NCBI GenBank assembly: GCA_902795095.1
Contig: CADBKB010000074.1
Coordinates: forward strand, 7,655 to 15,061
Length of the DNA: 7,407 bases
Direction of reading: 5' to 3'
Source: Oscillospiraceae bacterium
GTDB taxonomy: Bacteria > Bacillota_A > Clostridia > Oscillospirales > Oscillospiraceae
The notes beneath the pieces are model-generated. The model searched no databases, was not told the origin of the DNA, and saw only the letters and a program-made list of their open reading frames with translations. The number at the start of each line of letters is the position of its first letter. Positions within the stretch are counted from its first letter, which is position 1. The translations under genes were made by a program, and so were the position numbers. Below are positions 1 to 5,767 of this stretch, in pieces.

Positions 1-189
1 AGAAGGATTACCCGCTTGGGAATCGTAGTGCTTGCCGCCCGCCAGCAGCCAGAGATCCGCCATGGACCGGTTTGCGGCCACCACGCGCTTCGGCGTCTGC
101 GCGTCATTCGCCGGCGACCTGCGCGCGCAGGCGCCGAGGCAGCACAGCATACATAAGGCCAGCAGTACGGACAGGGTTCTTTTTATCAT
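1..189 (-). CDS. ABC transporter substrate-binding lipoprotein, N-terminal part (cut by window edge)
   Basis: Sixty-three codons of an open frame run off the left edge. I read the start as ATG at 189-187, with a weak GGAAGG-type ribosome site just upstream. The protein begins MIKR, then a hydrophobic stretch (about residues 5-20), then a lipobox LGAC with the lipidated Cys at residue 21. This is a typical Gram-positive lipoprotein signal. After a short linker comes KRVVAANRSMADLWLLAGG (residues 34-52), which resembles the first strand and helix of Fe3+/cobalamin-type binding proteins (PF01497 family), where a conserved R-V-V/I segment is followed by a helix. It would sit on the outer membrane face and hand a ligand to an ABC importer encoded further left. 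Some members of this family (MolA of Haemophilus) bind molybdate, which would suit the neighbouring molybdoenzyme, but siderophore or cobalamin is equally possible from this fragment. It lies 96 bases after the psiE-like gene, same strand. Confidence 0.7.
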   Translation of the reverse strand, partial: MIKRTLSVLLALCMLCCLGACARRSPANDAQTPKRVVAANRSMADLWLLAGGKHYDSQAGNPS

Positions 190-252
190 GGGTGCGCTTC
201 CTTCCGGGCATTGGCCGCCGACAGCGGCTTTGGGTGAGAACGGTGGAGAGCA

Positions 253-272
253 GGCGCGGCTGCCGCCGCGCC
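253..272 (-). other. GC-rich hairpin between psiE-like gene and lipoprotein gene
   Basis: A perfect 8-base inverted repeat (GGCGCGGC at 253-260, GCCGCGCC at 265-272) with a 4-base loop lies 13 bases after the psiE-like stop codon. No T-run follows it on the minus strand, so it is not a standard intrinsic terminator. It could be an RNA-stability or processing element that separates expression of the lipoprotein gene from the upstream operon. It could also be chance in GC-rich DNA. Confidence 0.35.
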
Positions 273-285
273 ATGGCCCGATGCT

Positions 286-693
286 TCAGTCCAGATGCTC
301 TCTGCGGCGCTTCATCTGCTCGTAGCTCTCCGGGTGCATAAAGAGGAACTTGCGGGTGGCGAACAGGATCGCGATGGCGGCGACGCCGATCAGGACCTCC
401 CAGGTATGCACATGCTGGATGACCAGGTGGCGGGTGACGGCGAAGAGCAGCACTTCGATCATGGTGTACAGATCGTTTCTGCACAGCAGCTTGATCAGCT
501 CGATGCCGATCAGCGCATCAAACAGAAACATGAGATAATCTCCGAAATCCCCCTGTCCGAACAGGGCCCAGAAGCCGGTGATGTGGCAAAGGTGCGCCGC
601 GATCCCCGCGAAAACCATCACAGCGACCAGCAGCTCCAGCCATTCGACGACATAGAACAGAAACTTTCGGACAGCGCGCAATTGTTTCACCAT
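286..693 (-). CDS. PsiE-family integral membrane protein
   Basis: This is a 135-aa protein, near the usual PsiE length of about 130-140. Four hydrophobic segments are visible at about residues 14-36, 52-70, 77-94 and 98-115. A cytosolic basic tail ends in a KRRREHLD motif. The segment DALIGIELIKLL (59-70), the next block with IEVLLFAVTRHLVI (79-92) and the ATRKFL that closes the last helix are characteristic of the phosphate-starvation-inducible E family (PF06146). The biochemical function of that family is not established. The start at 693 is preceded by AGGAGG about 11 bases upstream. The gene lies 30 bases after the TDT transporter stop and probably belongs to the same transcript. A PsiE protein beside a nitrate-reductase-type operon is unusual; it may respond to or help handle an oxyanion, but that is speculation. 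Confidence 0.8.
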   Translation of the reverse strand: MVKQLRAVRKFLFYVVEWLELLVAVMVFAGIAAHLCHITGFWALFGQGDFGDYLMFLFDALIGIELIKLLCRNDLYTMIEVLLFAVTRHLVIQHVHTWEVLIGVAAIAILFATRKFLFMHPESYEQMKRRREHLD

Positions 694-723
694 AGGAAGT
701 TCAACCTCCTGTTATTCTGTTGA

Positions 724-1659
724 TTACTGCCGCATGGGCTTTTTCAGCAGCATGCGGACGAAGTTCAGCACCACATAGGCCACCAGCATGCTCGTCAGCA
801 GGAGCTGCAGGCCCGAAAGCTGGGTGCAGGCGTTTGCCAGGCCCTCTTTCCCCTGGGCGGTCAGCCATCCCGCCATTTTATTCGTGGCGACGATGCCGAT
901 GGCCATGGGGAAGGTCAGGCCGGCAAAGCCGGGATGGAAGGCAAAGGAGAAGAAATCCGGCAGCTTGATGATGATGAACAGCAGTGAGGCCAGCACGCAG
1001 ATGTACAAGACGCCCAGCAGCACCGGATTCGGCGCCTCGAACGCGTTCAGCAGGCTGACCACGCACAGGCTGCAGGGCGCCAGCACCACCGGCATGGTGT
1101 GGTAGACGGCGCTCTTGACGGGCAGCTTGACGAGGCGGTAGAGGATGATGGGGATGAGGATGAAATAGATGAGGATGCCGTAGACGGTGACGCCCTGGAG
1201 CAGGGGCCGCATGTTCATGGCTCCGCCGGTGACGCAGCTGACCATCAGACCGTTGTAGGTGACGAACCAGCTGGGCAGGGTGGTCTCCAGGTTGCGTTTT
1301 TTGATGATGTTGTTCCAGGTGAACACCAGGATGTGGACCATGTGGACGATCACGGCGACGAGCCAGATCACCTTGCCGATGCCCAGCCCCTTCTCATAGT
1401 AGAAGCTGCCCAGGATCATCAGGCACATGGTCAGACCGGCGTACAGGCTGGCGGGGACGGTCTGGGCATACTCTGCGCCACAGGTTTTGGGATAGACCGC
1501 GATTTTGACCAGATAGCAGACAATCACAACGGTCGCCGCCGCCATGACCGCATAGCGCAGCCAGGTGTAGCCCATGCCGCCGTAGACGTTGCTCAGCGTC
1601 AGCAGGCCCACGAAGGTGGGCAGCACCGGAACGGGCATTTTTTCAAGGCGCTTGATCAT
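724..1659 (-). CDS. TDT-family (TehA/SLAC1-like) anion channel or transporter
   Basis: This is a 311-aa polytopic membrane protein with about ten hydrophobic segments, the size and layout of the tellurite-resistance/dicarboxylate transporter family (PF03595), whose members include bacterial TehA and plant SLAC1 nitrate/chloride channels. The run FHPGFAGLTFPMAIGIVAT (241-259) matches the family's F-x-P-x-x-A-x-L-T-F-P helix, and the N-terminal PVPVLPTFVGLLTLSN (9-24) is typical of the first helix. I chose ATG at 1659 because AGGAGG lies 4 bases upstream. An in-frame ATG at 1680 has no ribosome site and would overlap the preceding stop. The gene starts 10 bases after the FAD oxidoreductase stop, so they are co-transcribed. 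In this position it may carry the reductase's anionic substrate or product (nitrate, nitrite or formate) where other bacteria use NarK or an ABC importer. The substrate is inferred from context only. Confidence 0.85.
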   Translation of the reverse strand: MIKRLEKMPVPVLPTFVGLLTLSNVYGGMGYTWLRYAVMAAATVVIVCYLVKIAVYPKTCGAEYAQTVPASLYAGLTMCLMILGSFYYEKGLGIGKVIWLVAVIVHMVHILVFTWNNIIKKRNLETTLPSWFVTYNGLMVSCVTGGAMNMRPLLQGVTVYGILIYFILIPIILYRLVKLPVKSAVYHTMPVVLAPCSLCVVSLLNAFEAPNPVLLGVLYICVLASLLFIIIKLPDFFSFAFHPGFAGLTFPMAIGIVATNKMAGWLTAQGKEGLANACTQLSGLQLLLTSMLVAYVVLNFVRMLLKKPMRQ

Positions 1660-1669
1660 GCCGCCTCCT

Positions 1670-2899
1670 TTATGCTTCATAGGTGAATTCCAGATCCTTC
1701 TTCTCGTGGAAGAAGTCGGAATAGTCGATCTCGAACAGGGGCTTTTTCACCTTGCGCACGTCGAGCCGCCGGGCGATCATCTGCTGCAGCACGCCGCCGT
1801 AGGCCAGGTCGCCCTGGAGCAGGGCGCCGACGATGACGCCGTCCTTCGACACGACCTTCTTGTACACGCCGTCCCGGTCGTAGACGTCGACGCGGTAGCT
1901 GTCGTCCGGGGGCGTGACGGTGCCGAGGCTCATGGTGTGGATGCCCAGGAAGCTCATGGTGGACTTGCTGGCGAAGAAATCGGTCATGCGCTCATGCCTG
2001 CCCGCCATATTGGCCGCGGCCACCATGCCCTCCTTGACCGCCACGGGCCAGATGGGGCTGGTGCCGGAGACGTCGCCGGCGCCGTAGACGTCGGGATCGC
2101 TGGTGCGGCCGGTCTCGTCGTAGACCAGGCCGAATTTCGACAGCTCCAGGCCGGAGTCCCGCAGGAATTCCACATTCGAGCGCACGCCCGCCGTCACCAC
2201 GAAGAAGTCGCAGGGCAGGATCGTGCCGTCGGACAGGACGATCTCGTAGATCTTCCGGTCGCTGTCCACATGGACCTCGCTGACGCCGACGCCGTAATAC
2301 TGCTCCACGCCGGCGGCGCGGAAGGCGTCGATGTAGGCTTTGGCGGCCCGCTCGTCGAGCTGGCGGTTGAGCAGCCACCCGGCGAAGTCCACCAGGGTGA
2401 CCTTGACGCCCATGTGCAGATAGCCCGTGGCGCAGTCGATGCCGATGAGGCCGGAGCCCAGCACCACGATGTTTTTGCAGGTCTCGGGCACCCGCTTGAG
2501 CACCTCAATGTCCTCGATGTTGCGGAAGCCGATGTAGTTGTCCGCCTCGCCCAGCCCCTTGATGGGCGGGATGAAGGTGTGCGAGCCGGTGGCGATGAGC
2601 AGCTTGTCGTAGCCCAGGGCCTCGCCGCCGTCCAGGATCACCTGCTTTTCCTTCAGCTTGAGGCCGACGGCCTCGCGGCCGCGCAGCCAGTTCACATGGT
2701 AGAGCGTCTCAAAATCCGGCTCGGCGAAGTTCAGCCGCTCCAGGGTCCGCTCCCCGCACAGGTACTGGTGCAGGATGCAGCGGGAATAGATATTTTTATC
2801 CTTGGATACGAGGACGATCTCGCCCTCCTTGTCAAATTTGCGCAGCTCGCGCACGGCGTTGACGCCGGCGGCGGAGGCGCCGAGGATCACGTATCTCAT
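1670..2899 (-). CDS. FAD-dependent NAD(P)H oxidoreductase, NirB N-terminal/NasB-like electron-input subunit
   Basis: This is a 409-aa pyridine nucleotide-disulphide oxidoreductase-fold protein. Visible motifs are an FAD dinucleotide fold GASAAG (7-12), YSRCILHQYLCG (38-49) as in NirB-type reductases (YSR...L..YL.G), LLIATGS (100-106), an NAD(P)-binding GSGLIG (148-153) and the second FAD motif VYGAGDVS (271-278). A C-terminal domain of about 100 residues follows. It lacks the siroheme/ferredoxin half of true NirB, so it is not itself a nitrite reductase. The start is ATG 2899-2897, which overlaps the preceding gene's stop as ATGA and has GGAGGTG upstream; a longer in-frame start at 3001 would run through the ferredoxin gene and is unlikely. 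The likely role is to oxidise NAD(P)H in the cytoplasm and pass electrons through the four-cluster ferredoxin to the molybdoenzyme. The closest described parallel I know is the electron-transfer subunit of clostridial and Bacillus assimilatory-type nitrate reductases. Confidence 0.85.
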   Translation of the reverse strand: MRYVILGASAAGVNAVRELRKFDKEGEIVLVSKDKNIYSRCILHQYLCGERTLERLNFAEPDFETLYHVNWLRGREAVGLKLKEKQVILDGGEALGYDKLLIATGSHTFIPPIKGLGEADNYIGFRNIEDIEVLKRVPETCKNIVVLGSGLIGIDCATGYLHMGVKVTLVDFAGWLLNRQLDERAAKAYIDAFRAAGVEQYYGVGVSEVHVDSDRKIYEIVLSDGTILPCDFFVVTAGVRSNVEFLRDSGLELSKFGLVYDETGRTSDPDVYGAGDVSGTSPIWPVAVKEGMVAAANMAGRHERMTDFFASKSTMSFLGIHTMSLGTVTPPDDSYRVDVYDRDGVYKKVVSKDGVIVGALLQGDLAYGGVLQQMIARRLDVRKVKKPLFEIDYSDFFHEKKDLEFTYEA

Positions 2900-3327
2900 C
2901 TGCCCACCTCCACCAGCGTAATGGCCTGCATGGGACATTTCTCCACGCACATGGGCTTCGGGGTCTTGCCGTCGGCGCTGCGGTGCACGCACATGTTGCA
3001 TTTCATGATTTCCTTATGGCGGATGGAGTCATATTTCAGGATGCCGAAGGGGCAGGACATGATGCACATGTAGCAGCTGGCGCAGTGGTTCTTGTCGTAC
3101 TCCACGAACCCGGTCTCGGGGTTCTTGTGCATGGCGCCGGTCATGCAGGTGTAGGTGCATTCCGGACGGTCGCAGTGGCGGCAGAAGATGGGCGCGGGGG
3201 TGGTCTCACTGTCGATGACCACGCGGTTGCGGGCGTCGCCGCTCTCGGTCTCATGGCTGACCACGCAGGCGGTCACGCAGGTGAGGCAGCCGATGCAGCG
3301 CTCCCGGTCGATGCGAATCCGATACAT
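2896..3327 (-). CDS. Ferredoxin-like 4x[4Fe-4S] electron-transfer subunit
   Basis: This 143-aa protein has sixteen cysteines in four groups: C11/14/17/21, C49/52/57/61, C82/85/88/92 and C110/113/127/131. That is the arrangement of DmsB/HycB/NarH-like polyferredoxins, in which N- and C-terminal groups share clusters. The third group (CASCYMCIMSCP, 82-93) is a textbook 4Fe-4S motif. There is no signal peptide or membrane segment, so it works in the cytoplasm. It starts 3 bases after the reductase stop, and its AGGAGG ribosome site lies inside the end of that gene, which points to translational coupling. Its stop overlaps the FAD oxidoreductase start. It should ferry electrons from the flavoprotein to the N-terminal cluster of the molybdoenzyme. 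Family-level identity is secure; the exact partners are inferred from gene order. Confidence 0.9.
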   Translation of the reverse strand: MYRIRIDRERCIGCLTCVTACVVSHETESGDARNRVVIDSETTPAPIFCRHCDRPECTYTCMTGAMHKNPETGFVEYDKNHCASCYMCIMSCPFGILKYDSIRHKEIMKCNMCVHRSADGKTPKPMCVEKCPMQAITLVEVGR

Positions 3328-3330
3328 CCC

Positions 3331-5427
3331 TTATCCCTCCTTCTTCACTTTCTCGAAGCGGCAGGTGCCGCCCTTGTAGTTGGGCTCTCTGGAGTATTTG
3401 TCATAGGAGGACGGGGTGAGCTTGTTGCACTCGATGTAATGAATGGGCGCGTACAGCTCGCCGTAGCGCACGTTGTCCGTGACCTTGACCGTGAACACGG
3501 CGTTTTGGCCGTTGGAGGAGAAGACGCGGATCTCGTCGTTTTCATGGACGTCGTTCTCGGCGGCCCGCTGCGTGTTCATGTAGATGTAGGCCCGCTTGAG
3601 GGACACGTCCTCGACGAACTTGACCTCCTTCGTCCGGCTCTGGGTGTGCCACTGGCCCACGGTGCCGCGGCCGGTATTGAACACCAGGGGGTACTCCTCC
3701 GTGACGGGGATGGGATTGGGCAGGGGCTCCTCGAAGACGAAACGCGCTCTGCCGGAGGGAGTATAGAATTTCCCGTCGGCATAGAGCCTGCGCTGCTCGT
3801 CGGCAAACTCCGCCTCCCGGCCCTCGGGATAGGGCCACTGGCGGCCGTGGGAGCCGGTGAGCTCGTCCCACTTGACGCCGGTGAAGTCGCAGGGCCTGCC
3901 GCGGGAGCACTCGCGCAGCAGATCGAAGCATTCCCTGGCGCTGCCCCAGCGCTCGATGGCGCTGCCCATGCCCAGGGCCCTGGCTACGCCCAGAATGCAC
4001 TCATAGTCGGAGATCTCGTTCTCGCCCCGGGGCAGGACCTGCCGCATGGCGGACATCCGGCGCTCCAGGTTGATGTAGGTGCCCTCCTTCTTGATGCCGG
4101 GCACCACCGGGAAGAACACGGTGCACTCCTCGGCGCTCTCGATGGTGTCGTAGATGTCCTGCACCACGAGCAGCTCCAGTTTTTTGGCCGCCGCGGCAAA
4201 GGTCTCGTTGTTCGTCCAGCTGTGGCGCGGGTTGGTGCACAGCAGCCACAGGCCCTTGATCTCGCCGGCGTTGATGCCCTCGATGATCCTGTCGTAGGGG
4301 AGGGTGGGCTTTTTGGCCATGAGGTCGGGATCAATGCCGATGATCCCGGCCAGGCGGCTGCGCTCGGCCTCGTCGGTGAAGTCGCCGCCGGCAAACAGGC
4401 AGGTGGTGTTGCTGAACAGGCGGGAGCCCATGGCGTTGCACTGGCCGGTGACGGAGTTGCCGCCGGTGCCGGGCTTGCCGATGTTGCCGGTGAGGAAGGC
4501 CAGGTTCATGATGGCCTGGGCGGTGCGGACGGCCTCATAGCCCTGGTTGACGCCCATGGTCCACCAGAAGGACACGGCCTTTCCGCTGTGGATCAGGCCC
4601 GCCAGCTCCAGGATCTGCTCCCTGCTTAGTCCGGTGGCCTCCGCGCCCCGTTCCACGGGGAAGTCCTTCACGAATTTCGCGAAGTCCGTATAGCCCTCGG
4701 TGTGGGCGTCGACAAAGGCGTGATCCACCCAGTCGTTTTCGATGATGATGTTCGCCAGGGTGTACATGAGCACCAGGTCGGAGCGCCAGCGCAGCGGGTA
4801 CCAGTAGTCCGCGTTGCGGGCGGTCTCGGACCGGCGCGGGTCGAGGACGATGATCTTGCGCCCGGGGACCTTGTTTTCACGCACCCTGCCCCAGATGATG
4901 GGATGGGCCACCACCGGGTTGGAGCCGATGAAGATCAGGGTGTCGGACAGCTCCAGATCCTGCAGGGTGTAGCCCGGCGCGTCGTAGCCGAAGGTGCCCT
5001 TGTGGGCCACGGCGGCGGAGGCCATGCACAGGCGGGTGTTGCCGTCGACGTTGGTCTGCAGATAGTTGCGCATGACGTGGCCGAAGATGGCGAATTCCTC
5101 CAGGGTGAGCTGGCCGGTGCTGATGCCCGCCACGCTCTCGCGGCCGTATTTTGCCTGCAGCTCCTTCAGCTTATCGGCCACATAGGCGAAGCCCTCGTCC
5201 CAGCTGACCGTGCGGAAGCTGCCGTCCGCCTGCCGGATCTTCGGTGTGGAATTCGGCTTGACCGTGGTCTGCTGCTTGCTGAGGGATAAACCCTTGATGC
5301 AGCTGAAGCCGTCGTTTACGGGGTAGCCGGGCGTCGGGACCGTTTTGACGATGCGGCCGTCCTCAACATAGAAGTCGAGATTGCAGTCGATCGCGCAGAA
5401 ATTGCACGTGGATTGAATCTTCTTCAT
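3331..5427 (-). CDS. Molybdopterin oxidoreductase, Nas/Nap-type nitrate reductase catalytic subunit (putative)
   Basis: This is a 698-aa bis-MGD enzyme of the DMSO-reductase superfamily, close in size to the single-subunit assimilatory nitrate reductases of cyanobacteria (NarB). The N-terminal [4Fe-4S] domain has C8, C11, C15 and C43, with the electron-relay Lys at 45 (SCIKG). The block NTRLCMASA (130-138) puts Cys134 at the molybdenum-ligand position, in the context typical of Nap/Nas nitrate reductases and unlike the Sec/Cys-His of formate dehydrogenases. Pterin-binding blocks follow: GSNPVVAHP (168-176), LDPRRSETA (195-203), TGNIGKPGTGGNSVTGQ (313-329). The C-terminal MGD domain (PF01568-like) begins near 580 with NTGRGTVGQWHTQSRT (584-599). 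No Tat signal is present, so it is cytoplasmic. I chose ATG 5427 because of the GGGGGAAG ribosome site and because codons upstream of it overlap the promoter. Nitrate is the best guess; related oxyanions remain possible. Confidence 0.82.
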   Translation of the reverse strand: MKKIQSTCNFCAIDCNLDFYVEDGRIVKTVPTPGYPVNDGFSCIKGLSLSKQQTTVKPNSTPKIRQADGSFRTVSWDEGFAYVADKLKELQAKYGRESVAGISTGQLTLEEFAIFGHVMRNYLQTNVDGNTRLCMASAAVAHKGTFGYDAPGYTLQDLELSDTLIFIGSNPVVAHPIIWGRVRENKVPGRKIIVLDPRRSETARNADYWYPLRWRSDLVLMYTLANIIIENDWVDHAFVDAHTEGYTDFAKFVKDFPVERGAEATGLSREQILELAGLIHSGKAVSFWWTMGVNQGYEAVRTAQAIMNLAFLTGNIGKPGTGGNSVTGQCNAMGSRLFSNTTCLFAGGDFTDEAERSRLAGIIGIDPDLMAKKPTLPYDRIIEGINAGEIKGLWLLCTNPRHSWTNNETFAAAAKKLELLVVQDIYDTIESAEECTVFFPVVPGIKKEGTYINLERRMSAMRQVLPRGENEISDYECILGVARALGMGSAIERWGSARECFDLLRECSRGRPCDFTGVKWDELTGSHGRQWPYPEGREAEFADEQRRLYADGKFYTPSGRARFVFEEPLPNPIPVTEEYPLVFNTGRGTVGQWHTQSRTKEVKFVEDVSLKRAYIYMNTQRAAENDVHENDEIRVFSSNGQNAVFTVKVTDNVRYGELYAPIHYIECNKLTPSSYDKYSREPNYKGGTCRFEKVKKEG

Positions 5428-5442
5428 TTTCTTCCCCCTTTT

Positions 5443-5475
5443 CAGAGCGCGTCCGTCATGCAGAGCACGCTGCAT
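5443..5475 (-). promoter_or_regulatory. Leader of the reductase operon: hairpin and 9-base near-direct repeat
   Basis: Within the roughly 53-base 5' leader, ATGCAG and CTGCAT (5458-5463 and 5470-5475) form a perfect 6-base-pair stem with a 6-base loop. Two near-identical nonamers, CAGAGCGCG (5443-5451) and CAGAGCACG (5461-5469), start 18 bases apart on the plus strand. Nitrate operons in some bacteria are controlled by ANTAR proteins (NasR) that bind paired stem-loops with six-base loops. Only one clear stem is seen here, and its loop lacks the expected A at position 1, so this link is weak. Confidence 0.3.
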
Positions 5476-5487
5476 AATTTCGGTAAT

Positions 5488-5516
5488 AGTATACAATGAC
5501 GGGAAAGATAAAGCAA
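5488..5516 (-). promoter_or_regulatory. Sigma-A-type promoter of the reductase operon
   Basis: On the minus strand, a -35 element TTGCTT (5516-5511) and a -10 element TATACT (5493-5488) are separated by exactly 17 bases. Transcription should begin near 5481, about 53 bases before the reductase ATG. The A+T-rich stretch stands out from the GC-rich surroundings. Confidence 0.7.
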
Positions 5517-5520
5517 GAGA

Positions 5521-5537
5521 GTTTCGGCAATATCGCG
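5521..5537. promoter_or_regulatory. Possible operator: interrupted inverted repeat upstream of the reductase promoter
   Basis: TTCG (5523-5526) and CGAA (5535-5538) are inverted around a 9-base AT-containing centre, just upstream of the minus-strand -35 box. The arms are short. It is listed only as a candidate activator site for the reductase operon. It is not a recognisable FNR box (TTGAT-N4-ATCAA). Confidence 0.2.
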
Positions 5538-5540
5538 AAC

Positions 5541-5589
5541 TATTTTGCGGATCCCCCCCTGTATGATTCCGGAATTTCATTATTTTGCG
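5541..5589. repeat. Direct repeat TATTTTGCG x2 flanking a 10-base palindrome
   Basis: TATTTTGCG occurs at 5541-5549 and again at 5581-5589, exactly 40 bases apart start to start, in the space between the two divergent promoters. Between them lies the perfect palindrome ATTCCGGAAT (5566-5575). The right copy abuts the -35 box of the plus-strand promoter. This arrangement suits a shared regulator of both operons, but no known box is recognised. Confidence 0.35.
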
Positions 5590-5618
5590 TTGCCGAACCG
5601 CGCCGCCTGTGTTATAAT
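5590..5618 (+). promoter_or_regulatory. Sigma-A-type promoter of the ECF/mobA operon
   Basis: A -35 element TTGCCG (5590-5595) and a consensus -10 TATAAT (5613-5618) are separated by 17 bases. The start of transcription should be near 5625, which gives a leader of about 143 bases before the ECF-type gene. That length fits the structured RNA found there. Confidence 0.78.
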
Positions 5619-5650
5619 CGGAAGCACAGGAGGTGAACGCTGAAAAACAA

Positions 5651-5745
5651 CCTGCTCCGAGCCGCGGAGCCTAAAGCCACTGCCATGGCTGCGCGGCCGT
5701 GGGGAAATCCCCACCGGGGTGCATACGGAAACGTCTGCGCCTTCC
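5651..5745 (+). ncRNA. Moco-riboswitch-like structured leader RNA
   Basis: The leader holds several strong helices. GCTCCG/CGGAGC (5654-5659 with 5665-5670) pair around AGCCG. GTGGGG/CCCCAC (5699-5704 with 5709-5714) pair around AAAT. GGTGCATACG/CGTCTGCGCC (5718-5727 with 5732-5741) form a nearly complete 10-pair stem capped by a GAAA tetraloop, with one mismatch and one G-U pair. The core GGCCGTG...CCACCGGGG followed by a tetraloop stem resembles, from memory, the GGCCGUG...CCACC core of the Moco RNA motif upstream of E. coli moaA. The downstream genes, which include mobA, fit Moco sensing. It would probably act on translation or transcription elongation; no terminator is evident between the aptamer and the AAAAGGAG ribosome site (5753-5760). 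The exact aptamer borders are uncertain. Confidence 0.6.
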
Positions 5746-5767
5746 ATACTTGAAAAGGAGTCCTGCA

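Noticed and set aside
1670..2899. Full nitrite reductase (NirB) identity for the flavoprotein
   Set aside because: The protein ends at 409 residues and lacks the ferredoxin-binding and siroheme/4Fe-4S domains of NirB.
1589..4629. Long open frames on the plus strand opposite the reductase operon (for example 1589-3073 and 2983-4629)
   Set aside because: They are antisense to well-supported genes, have low-complexity Ala/Val/Gly/Asp/His-rich translations typical of GC-rich antisense frames, and show no recognisable motif or ribosome site.
3331..5427. Formate dehydrogenase as the identity of the molybdoenzyme
   Set aside because: The Mo-ligand region reads RLCMAS, as in Nap/Nas nitrate reductases, and there is no Sec codon or Cys-His pattern typical of formate dehydrogenases. 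It is kept only as a minor alternative.
5428..5580. A 51-residue N-terminal extension of the molybdoenzyme starting at 5580
   Set aside because: It would run through the minus-strand promoter and leader, has no ribosome site and resembles no known N-terminus. ATG 5427 has a good ribosome site and puts the Fe-S motif at the usual distance.
5671..5745. Cobalamin riboswitch, suggested by GCCACTG (5676-5682) and GGGGAA / GGGGTGCA pieces
   Set aside because: The pieces are in the wrong order for a cobalamin aptamer and the element is too short. The core and gene context fit a Moco-type RNA better.
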